Source: Promethearchaeota archaeon
GTDB lineage: Archaea > Asgardarchaeota > Lokiarchaeia > Sigyniarchaeales > SOKP01
Length of the DNA: 64,000 nt
Assembly: GCA_030603385.1 (NCBI GenBank)
Contig: JAUVXW010000001.1
Span: 186,001 to 250,000, forward strand
Direction: 5' to 3'
Shown: positions 54,329 through 61,531 of the stretch, one piece after another
Numbering within the stretch: position 1 is the first letter of the stretch
Layout of the letters: the number at the start of each line of letters is the position of its first letter
Made by a program: the position numbers and the translations under genes
Notes under the pieces: model-generated
What the model was told of the DNA's origin: nothing
The model's database searches: none
What the model saw: only the letters and a program-made list of their open reading frames with translations

Positions 54329-54811
54329 TTGGAAGTTCACGCGACAAAAACAAAAATATGTTTTGTAGGGCAAAGTGGAGTTGGAAAATCTTCATTGTTA
54401 TCATTACTTCAAGGAAGGAAAATCTCAAAGAAGACAAACCCAACTGTGGGATTAGAAATAGAAGATTCTGTTTTAAATGGAAGCAAAGTTAATGTCTGGG
54501 ACTTTGGGGGTCAAGAACGTTTTAGATTCATGTGGCAAGATTTTTTGAAAGGAGCGGGATTAGCAATACTAGTATGCGACTCTACTGAAGATAGTATCGA
54601 AAAGACAAAAGAAATCTATAGAAAGTTTTCACGTTATATAGGTTCAAAAATAATTGCGATAGCAAATAAACAAGATCTTCCTGATGCTTTAAGTGCTGAA
54701 CAAGTTGAAGAAAAATTAGGTATCCCCACTTATGGAATGTCTGCGATAAGAGTAGATCTACGTGGAAGAATTAAGCGTATTTTAGAATACGAAATTGATA
54801 GTAACAAATGA
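54329..54811 (+). CDS. Arf/Arl-like small GTPase
   Basis: 160 residues, TTG 54329. P-loop GQSGVGKS (14-21), Thr in NPTVGLEI, G3 WDFGGQERFRFMW (57-69), G4 NKQDLPDAL and SAEQVEEKLG, which are all specific for Arf/Arl GTPases. Lacks the N-terminal Gly2 and amphipathic helix, so membrane binding must be by another means. All G motifs are canonical, unlike the two Rab-like proteins in this window. Confidence 0.9.
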   Translation: MEVHATKTKICFVGQSGVGKSSLLSLLQGRKISKKTNPTVGLEIEDSVLNGSKVNVWDFGGQERFRFMWQDFLKGAGLAILVCDSTEDSIEKTKEIYRKFSRYIGSKIIAIANKQDLPDALSAEQVEEKLGIPTYGMSAIRVDLRGRIKRILEYEIDSNK

Positions 54812-54819
54812 TTTAATAA

Positions 54820-55380
54820 TTAGAACAATTTTCCAATTAAATGTGCCAGGCGAAGACACTCTGGTAATTTAGAATCAATTGTACTCTTTTGTATTAATAA
54901 TTCTACTTCAGAAATTTCTATACCTTTTAAATGAAAATAAAGATTTGAGATTCCCCCAGCAGTTTGAATTCTAGTTTTGTATAGATTTCCAGCACTTATT
55001 ATGTAATGGATTTTTTCTCTATAATCTTCTGGAAATTTTTTAATTAGAGCATTGATAACAGAATCGAGATTAACTTTTTGATCATTAAATGCAATTATAG
55101 GTTTTTTAAATTCATTGTAAATTTGTTCAAGGCTAATGATATTGAAACCTCCAAATGTTATTGTATGAGTAAGTACATATTGGATATGTTTCTCATTTTG
55201 CCGTACAAGTTCAATTATTTTTTCAGTTGCATTATTTCCATCAATATTAATTTCTGTTCTTATTACATTTACCAGCCTAGTACCTTGGCATACAACTCCA
55301 ATCAGTTGAGTTGTCTTAAGTCCAGATTTTAAATCAAAGGTTGAATCATCTATTCCAATAGTAATAGGATTATCTTTCAT
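54820..55380 (-). CDS. DUF99 (Endo_dU) family protein
   Basis: 186 residues. PITIGIDDSTFDLKSGLKTTQLIGVVCQG at the start, then YVLTHTITFGGFNIISLEQIYNEFKKPIIAF are typical of archaeal DUF99, described as an endonuclease V-related protein of DNA repair (Endo_dU). The acidic IDDS is at the expected metal site. It is followed by the RNase III-like gene five bases downstream, so they are in one transcript. Confidence 0.83.
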   Translation of the reverse strand: MKDNPITIGIDDSTFDLKSGLKTTQLIGVVCQGTRLVNVIRTEINIDGNNATEKIIELVRQNEKHIQYVLTHTITFGGFNIISLEQIYNEFKKPIIAFNDQKVNLDSVINALIKKFPEDYREKIHYIISAGNLYKTRIQTAGGISNLYFHLKGIEISEVELLIQKSTIDSKLPECLRLAHLIGKLF

Positions 55381-55384
55381 TGCA

Positions 55385-55837
55385 TTATTTCTTAGGTAGA
55401 AGTTCCTTAATATAATTGAAAAGATTAGTAAAAGCTTCTATAGCACTCTTTATCTCTTCATTTCTAATATTTAAATCTCCCCTTAAATTCTCTGATAAAT
55501 AGTTAATTATTTCATATAAAGAAACTTTTTTGCTGAGCCAGACATAGGCGACTAAGGCTTCAGCTGTATCAGCAAGATCATGTGCATCAGCTCGAGTTTT
55601 TGCGAAGTTCTTCATGTTGGCATTTTTCAACGCGTTAGCTAAAATTTTTTTACTAACTTTTACTCCAGTTCTTAAAATTTTGTTATTTGGGCTGTTTTTA
55701 GTTAAATATATCGATTTTGCCATGGAATAAGTGAGATTTACAATTCCATCTCCTATTTTTGCTAACCCTTTATCTGTCCCTATCGCTTTTTGGGATTTAT
55801 TCAGGTCTAGATCTCTAATTAAAAACTCATAATCCAT
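55385..55837 (-). CDS. RNase III-like domain protein
   Basis: 150 residues. DKGLAKIGDGIVNLTYSMAKSIYL at the start and RADAHDLADTAEALVAYVWLSKKV in the middle are RNase III-domain-like acidic helices (the second with the D-x-x-D-x-x-E pattern). There is no dsRNA-binding domain. Archaeal proteins of this kind have been called ribonuclease III family members. It is upstream of Endo_dU in the same operon. Confidence 0.7.
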   Translation of the reverse strand: MDYEFLIRDLDLNKSQKAIGTDKGLAKIGDGIVNLTYSMAKSIYLTKNSPNNKILRTGVKVSKKILANALKNANMKNFAKTRADAHDLADTAEALVAYVWLSKKVSLYEIINYLSENLRGDLNIRNEEIKSAIEAFTNLFNYIKELLPKK

Positions 55838-55895
55838 TAAGGTAAGTTGAATTATGGCTTCTTATAAAGTTTGCATATAAAGATTATAAAAATAG

Positions 55896-56378
55896 TTAAG
55901 TAAGTTTTTGGAATAGTTTTTGGACCTCGATAACTTCTTCCCTTAGAGATTCAATTGCTTCAAACAAGATATCTTTGATTTTACCCTTATCAAGGCGAAT
56001 AAAGATTTGGGCTGGTACTATACCTGTTACTTTGTACGCTGCAGCGTTTACACCCTCGGTTTTTAATAAATGTTTCACGAGAATATTACAGAAATCATGT
56101 GATTGGCCTTCAATAATTAATTCGTAATCATTCTCACCAACTGTTTTAGTTAAGTTTAATTTGAGGTGCTTATAATCTGGAAATCTAGCTTCCTCTTCTA
56201 TTTCAAATTCTTCTTCTTCTTCATCAATATCAGCGTCATCTGCTGATGAAGGAACAACTTCTTTTTCTTTTTTCTCACTTAATTTAGGGTATTCACTAAT
56301 ATCATCATCAATTAGCTCATCTTCTAAATCATCTAATTCATCTTCTTCTTCTGATTTAACTGCTTTTTTCTTAGCCAT
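55896..56378 (-). CDS. rpoL: RNA polymerase subunit L (Rpo11) with acidic N-terminal extension
   Basis: 160 residues from ATG 56378 (MAKKKAVKSEEEDELDDLED). Residues 70-160 are the Rpb11/L core: HLKLNLTKTVGENDYELIIEGQSHDFCNILVKHLLKTEGVNAAAYKV. The first 65 residues are nearly all acidic or Lys and are not part of the subunit core. TTG 56393 is a further upstream start. The usual length is about 95, so the extension is remarkable. Confidence 0.88.
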   Translation of the reverse strand: MAKKKAVKSEEEDELDDLEDELIDDDISEYPKLSEKKEKEVVPSSADDADIDEEEEEFEIEEEARFPDYKHLKLNLTKTVGENDYELIIEGQSHDFCNILVKHLLKTEGVNAAAYKVTGIVPAQIFIRLDKGKIKDILFEAIESLREEVIEVQKLFQKLT

Positions 56379-56467
56379 TACAAAAAACACCAAATAATTA
56401 GGAATTTATAATATAAAATATTTAAAATAAAATAAAATTTTTATGGTTTTGTAAGAAAAGTCAATTC

Positions 56468-56686
56468 TTATAGATATTGATTTGCAAGGTTTTTTAATCT
56501 TTCAGTTGCTAGATTTTGAAGATCTCGTGAACCAAATAAAGTAATCTTTATGTTTTTTCCCTCAACTCTCGCATTTAAATTGAGATAATTTATCTTTTTT
56601 TGCACATTTTCAAGGAATTCAATAACATTGTCTAAAGAACCACTATTATTATAGAAATGAATGACTTTTTTACCTACTTTTTTCAA
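56468..56686 (-). CDS. Small conserved-looking protein of unknown function (72 aa)
   Basis: KKVIHFYNNSGSLDNVIEFL, then QKKINYLNLNARVEGKNIKITLFGSRDL and a helical end. It looks like a small alpha-beta fold with two strands between helices. It lies between RpoL and Csl4 in the same direction and may belong to that cluster. No family is recognised. Confidence 0.55.
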   Translation of the reverse strand: MKKVGKKVIHFYNNSGSLDNVIEFLENVQKKINYLNLNARVEGKNIKITLFGSRDLQNLATERLKNLANQYL

Positions 56687-56751
56687 ATCTAAACACTTTA
56701 CAATATATATAATGGTTGCTATAAAATAATTTTAAGTTAAGTTAAAAAAAA

Positions 56752-57363
56752 TTAAAATCTTAAAGGTTCAGAAACATTCCTATAGTCATTTGCCATTTTT
56801 CTCGTCTCGGTGTTCCCACATCTTTCACATCTTAACTTATTATAACCAATTTTATCCAGAGGTGTTCCACAAATAACACAATCTGCATAAATTACACCAA
56901 GATCATTCCTGCTTGTACTTAAATTAAATTCGTTATAATTTAAGCTGATTACACGAGCTCTTATAATATCAGTAATTTGAAATGCATCTTGTATTTTTTC
57001 AATAAATCTATCTGAGATTTGAGAGACATGAATGTTACCAAAATAGCTTGAATTAAAATGAATTTTCTGATTTATCGTGTAAAAATTTGTACCAACTGAA
57101 TACTGCCGTAAAAATAAAATAGGACCAATAACGATATCTCCAATTTTTACAGTTTTTCGGTCTTTTTCTTGATGAGTTTTTATTTCAATTTTTCTTTTTT
57201 CATTGTCAATATCAATAAATCCTGATTTAGTCGCATAAATTTGTCCATCTTTAACAAAGGTTGATTGCTTATCAGGCAGAAACTCCTCAACGACTCCAAG
57301 ATACTGACCTGTGAGAACCAGATCGTCATTTTTTAAAGATTTTTTATCCAAAAGTATCAACAC
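56752..57363 (-). CDS. csl4: Exosome RNA-binding subunit Csl4
   Basis: 203 residues. N-terminal domain QYLGVVEEFLPDKQSTFVKDGQIYATKSG, S1-like middle ending IHVSQISDRFIEKIQDAFQITDIIRARVISLN, and zinc ribbon CVICGTPLDK...CERCGNTE. Forms the cap of the archaeal exosome together with Rrp4 and the Rrp41/42 ring, which are not here. Start ATG 57363. Confidence 0.93.
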   Translation of the reverse strand: MLILLDKKSLKNDDLVLTGQYLGVVEEFLPDKQSTFVKDGQIYATKSGFIDIDNEKRKIEIKTHQEKDRKTVKIGDIVIGPILFLRQYSVGTNFYTINQKIHFNSSYFGNIHVSQISDRFIEKIQDAFQITDIIRARVISLNYNEFNLSTSRNDLGVIYADCVICGTPLDKIGYNKLRCERCGNTETRKMANDYRNVSEPLRF

Positions 57364-57465
57364 TAATCTTTTAATTTCCCAATTTCTTTCTTTATTAAGA
57401 AAATATTATTAAATAAAATAAATAAATTTAATGTATTAGTCATAAAAGAGTAAATATTTTTACGG

Positions 57466-58116
57466 ATGAAAATCAACAAAAAAGAATTAATCTCTATCAT
57501 CCAAAACACTGAAACATTTACTAAACCTAAAATTGAATTGGAACAATATTGCATTGATGCAATTAGTGCTGTTGATATTATATTATTCGCCGGTTTAGAA
57601 TATAATGATATTAATAATAAATTTATTGTTGATCTTGGCTCAGGAACAGGAAGATTATCTATAGCAAGTGCTTACTTAAAAGCGAATTCAGTTTTAAGTG
57701 TTGATATAGATTTTAACGCTTTAAATGTTTTAAAAAAGAATATACATGCCCTGAGATTAGAAAATATCATATTTCCTTTATGTACTGATGTAGGTAATCT
57801 TGAATTTTCAAAGAAGCACTTCTTCAATAATTTAAAAATCACTACTATAATGAATCCTCCTTTTGGAGTTAAAAAAAGAGCTGCTGATCGTATTTTTTTA
57901 GAAAAAGCTTTCTCTTTTTCAAATGTGGTTTATTCTATTCATCTAGCTGGAGACAAGGTTTTTAGATTTATCTCTAAGTTTTGTGAGAGATTTAATTGGC
58001 ATATTGATAATTTCTTTCCTTATAATTTGAGTCTAAAAAGAACCTTTCAATTTCACACAAAAAAAACTAAATATATTAATGTCAATGTATTTAGGTTTTT
58101 AAAAAATAGAATATAA
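57466..58116 (+). CDS. METTL5-like RNA methyltransferase
   Basis: 216 residues. TKPKIELEQYCIDAISAVDII is the family start signature, IVDLGSGTGRLSIASAY the SAM motif, and NPPFG (130-134) the adenine-N6 catalytic motif. Eukaryotic METTL5 makes m6A on 18S rRNA; the archaeal gene typically sits beside Csl4, as here (divergent, about 100 bp apart). Confidence 0.88.
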   Translation: MKINKKELISIIQNTETFTKPKIELEQYCIDAISAVDIILFAGLEYNDINNKFIVDLGSGTGRLSIASAYLKANSVLSVDIDFNALNVLKKNIHALRLENIIFPLCTDVGNLEFSKKHFFNNLKITTIMNPPFGVKKRAADRIFLEKAFSFSNVVYSIHLAGDKVFRFISKFCERFNWHIDNFFPYNLSLKRTFQFHTKKTKYINVNVFRFLKNRI

Positions 58117-58137
58117 ATTTATTAAATAATTAAATTC

Positions 58138-59442
58138 TTATTGAAATTTCTTCCATGAGTCTAAATTTTTAGGGTAAATCGCCTTACTTTCTAGCAGTTC
58201 CTCAATTCTTAGCAATTGATTGAACTTGCATGTTCGATCTGATCTACATGTAGCTCCTGTTTTAAGCTGCCCTGTACAAAGTCCAACTGCTAAATCTGCA
58301 ATGAAGGGATCCTCAGTTTCTCCAGAACGGTGAGATACCATAACATTAAATCCATTATTGAAGGACATTTTACACGCATTTATAGCTTCTGTAAGAGAAC
58401 CGATTTGATTCACTTTCAGTAATAAAGCATTTCCCGCTTTTTCATTTATAGCTTTTTCTAAGATTTTTATATTAGTTACCGTTAAATCATCGTCTACAAC
58501 TTGCATTGTTTTATCAATTTTAGCAGTTAAATTTGTAAAACTTCTAAAATCTTTCTCGTCAAATGGATCCTCAATTGATTTAAATGGGTAATCCCGAACT
58601 AAATCGAGATAATATTGTAATAACTCTTCTTCACTTAGTTTTTTTCCATCAATGTTATAAATGCCATCTTCATAAAATTCACTCGCTGCCGCATCCATTC
58701 CTAAAACAAAATCAGTGCCCATTAAAAATCCTGCTTCTTCGATTGCTTCAATTATAATATCAACAGCTTCGGATGTTAAAGATAAGTTCGGGGCGAAACC
58801 TCCTTCATCTCCAACATTAATCGCGGAGGGGCCATACTTTTTAGCTAATAAGGTTTTTAATGTTTGGTATACTTCAGCTACATTCTGTATAGCTTCTGAG
58901 AATGATTTAGCGCCTATGGGTAGAACCATAAATTCCTGGATTGATATATTATTTCCCGCATGTTTTCCTCCATTGATAATATTACAAGATGGCAATGGTA
59001 AGAGATAATCTTGTCTTGTCTTATTGAATGCTAATTTATGAATATGAGCAAATAATGGTATTTCGGATAAATTTGCAGCTAGCTTAGCAACTGCTAATGA
59101 AACAGACAATATAGCATTAGCTCCTAAATTACTCTTATTTTCAGTTCCATCAATGATTATCATTTCTTCATCAATTTTTGACTGTTCTCGTACATCAAAA
59201 CCTAACAGTTTTTTACTTAGTATCTCATTGACATTAGATACTGCTTTTGTGACGTGTTTACCTTTAAAAGCTTTGCCACCGTCTCGTAGTTCAAGTGCTT
59301 CTAAAACACCAGTAGATGCCCCAGAAGGAACTGCTGCTCTTGCATATATTTTTCCTGCATAAACCTCTGATTCCACAGTGGGATTTCCTCGTGAATCTAA
59401 AATCCATCTTGACTTTATATTTGTTATTTTGAATTCAGTCAT
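58138..59442 (-). CDS. eno: Enolase
   Basis: 434 residues. ILDSRGNPTVESEV, GASTGVLEALELRD, NVGDEGGFAPNLS, SIEDPFDEKDF and VSHRSGETEDPFIADLAVG give the full active site (metal Asp/Glu, catalytic Lys in LLKVNQIGS). Converts 2-phosphoglycerate to phosphoenolpyruvate in glycolysis/gluconeogenesis. Full length. Confidence 0.96.
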   Translation of the reverse strand: MTEFKITNIKSRWILDSRGNPTVESEVYAGKIYARAAVPSGASTGVLEALELRDGGKAFKGKHVTKAVSNVNEILSKKLLGFDVREQSKIDEEMIIIDGTENKSNLGANAILSVSLAVAKLAANLSEIPLFAHIHKLAFNKTRQDYLLPLPSCNIINGGKHAGNNISIQEFMVLPIGAKSFSEAIQNVAEVYQTLKTLLAKKYGPSAINVGDEGGFAPNLSLTSEAVDIIIEAIEEAGFLMGTDFVLGMDAAASEFYEDGIYNIDGKKLSEEELLQYYLDLVRDYPFKSIEDPFDEKDFRSFTNLTAKIDKTMQVVDDDLTVTNIKILEKAINEKAGNALLLKVNQIGSLTEAINACKMSFNNGFNVMVSHRSGETEDPFIADLAVGLCTGQLKTGATCRSDRTCKFNQLLRIEELLESKAIYPKNLDSWKKFQ

Positions 59443-59548
59443 AAATATCCTATAAGTTTTTTTTTTTAGATATGAATATTAATAAGGAATTAAGGAAATT
59501 TAATTCTTAATATAATCTATTAAAAGTTAAATTCATCTATTAAAAAAT

Positions 59549-60520
59549 ATGTCTCTTGAGAATAGACCTTTCGTTGAAAAATATCGTCCCAGATTTTTAA
59601 GTGAGGTTGTAAATCAAGAAGGTATCATTAAACGTTTGAAACAATTTGTTAAAGATAAGTCTATGCCTCATCTCATTTTTGCTGGTCCAGCTGGTACAGG
59701 TAAAACAACTTCTGCGCTAGCAATGGTTCGAGAATTATATGGGCGAAAGATGGCAAGGAATAGGACATATTTAGAATTAAATGCCAGTGACGCAAGAGGT
59801 ATAGATGTCATAAGGACATTTATCAAGGATTTTGCCAAAGCATTACCAGCTATAGACATTCCATATAAAATATTGATCTTAGATGAAGCAGACAACATGA
59901 CATCTCCTGCTCAACAAGCTTTAAGGAGAACAATGGAAAAATATACAAAAAATTGTCGGATGATTTTAATCTGTAACTATTCAAATAAAATTATTCCGCC
60001 TATTCAATCAAGGTGTGTTGTGTTTCGATTTTCATCCTTAAGCAACACTGATATCAAAACCAGGGTGAATTATGTAGCAAAACAAGAAAAGATAATCCTA
60101 ACTCCCGGAGGTCTAAATGCGTTAGTAGATGTTTCTAGAGGTGATTGTAGAAGGGCTATAAATTACTTACAATCATGTGGCACGATCTCTAAAAAAATTG
60201 ATAATGATATTGTTTTTAGAGTTGCTGGAGAAGTCCCTCCTGGAAAGATAAAAGATATTTTAAAGGCTGCTTTAGAAAGACAATTACAATTATCAATTAA
60301 ACTATTAAATGATTTAATCAATGATTATGGGCTCTCAGGACAAAATATTATTAAAAATATTTATAGAGAAATTTATGACTTAAATATTTCTGAAGATTTG
60401 AAAATTGAACTAACTAAGCTTTTAGCTGAATTTGAATATCGCCTAAGTCAAGGTGGAACGGAAGAAATACAGTTGCAGGCATTACTCTCTAAAATCGTGA
60501 TGTTGCAGGAGGCTGAATAG
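59549..60520 (+). CDS. rfcS: Replication factor C small subunit
   Basis: 323 residues. FVEKYRPRFLSEVVNQEGII, Walker A AGPAGTGKTT (45-54), Walker B LILDEADNM, and the arginine finger in IQSRCVVFRF. C-terminal collar domain present. Loads PCNA, whose gene is 12 kb upstream. Its last 39 bases overlap the convergent truA gene. Confidence 0.95.
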   Translation: MSLENRPFVEKYRPRFLSEVVNQEGIIKRLKQFVKDKSMPHLIFAGPAGTGKTTSALAMVRELYGRKMARNRTYLELNASDARGIDVIRTFIKDFAKALPAIDIPYKILILDEADNMTSPAQQALRRTMEKYTKNCRMILICNYSNKIIPPIQSRCVVFRFSSLSNTDIKTRVNYVAKQEKIILTPGGLNALVDVSRGDCRRAINYLQSCGTISKKIDNDIVFRVAGEVPPGKIKDILKAALERQLQLSIKLLNDLINDYGLSGQNIIKNIYREIYDLNISEDLKIELTKLLAEFEYRLSQGGTEEIQLQALLSKIVMLQEAE

Positions 60521-61330
60521 TTGATGCTTAAAATTAAAAGATTCTTTATTTTTTAAAAAGAAACTTTCCATTCTTCCCTTAGATCTTAGATCCTCACTTA
60601 ATTTAACTTTTTCTTCATAAATAATGTCCCATAATATTAATCCCCTTGGATCAGCTGGTTGATAAGAAAAGATTTTCAAGGGATCGAGTAATTGAATGAA
60701 ATCGTTATATAAAATCTCACCAATTCCCAACTCTAAAATTTTCTTAACCATGCGGCGAACTTGTTGCCTTAAAAACCCTTTGCTTTTAAACTGAAAAATT
60801 AAAAAATCACCCTCAATTGATAATTTTACTGATTCCATATCTCGTTTAGTATTTACTTCGTTCTTACTTCTTTTTGAGAAATTAATAAAATCATGTCGCC
60901 CTTCTAAGGCTCTACAAGCTTTATGCATGATTTCAATATTTATAGAGCTAATATTCTGAAGATGCGAAAGTGGTTTTGGCACGAGATATATATAATGGCG
61001 TAATATCGCATTATATCGAGAAGAGAAATCTAAAGGCACTTTTGTATATGCCCAGATCCCTATATCATAGGGTAAAGCTGAATTAATTTCCATTAAAACT
61101 GGTTCTTTTTCCAATATACAAGTAAAATAAGCGCCACGAGCAGATACAAGTCTATCTGTTCTGCTCGCCGCCTCAAATCCTGAAAGTTTAATGTTGTGAA
61201 TATATTTTTTTTTCATTAATGCTTTTAAAATACAATCTTCTATAGTCAGAAAATTAGATTGTCTTTGAGATCCGAAAAATTTCGATTTTCCTATATAATA
61301 TATTTTAAAAAGGTACTTGCTTTTTTCCAT
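60482..61330 (-). CDS. truA: tRNA pseudouridine synthase A
   Basis: 282 residues from ATG 61330 (MEKSKYLFKIYYIGKSKFFG), preferred because it begins close to the first conserved strand (an upstream ATG at 61366 exists). AASRTDRLVSARGAYF carries catalytic Asp59, GRHDFINFSKR and QQVRRMVKKILELG are further TruA motifs. Modifies uridines 38-40 of the tRNA anticodon arm. Convergent with rfcS, with a 39-base overlap. Confidence 0.9.
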   Translation of the reverse strand: MEKSKYLFKIYYIGKSKFFGSQRQSNFLTIEDCILKALMKKKYIHNIKLSGFEAASRTDRLVSARGAYFTCILEKEPVLMEINSALPYDIGIWAYTKVPLDFSSRYNAILRHYIYLVPKPLSHLQNISSINIEIMHKACRALEGRHDFINFSKRSKNEVNTKRDMESVKLSIEGDFLIFQFKSKGFLRQQVRRMVKKILELGIGEILYNDFIQLLDPLKIFSYQPADPRGLILWDIIYEEKVKLSEDLRSKGRMESFFLKNKESFNFKHQLFSLLQHHDFRE

Positions 61331-61531
61331 AGTTTTTATATCAACAATATTTAGTACTTCAATCAAAGATGTAAAAAATCTAAAACATTTTTATTTTATT
61401 GATACGATTTTGATTTTTACAATGTGTTGGATTAAAGAAAAACATTTTAATCTGAAGGATATTTTTTATATTCAAAATTTAATTATGGTTTATAAATTAA
61501 CAATTTTTATTAAAATTTTAAATGAAATGCC

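Noticed and set aside
54329-54811. Arf-like protein as myristoylated Arf
   Set aside because: No Gly at position 2 and no N-terminal amphipathic helix; kept as Arf/Arl-like only.
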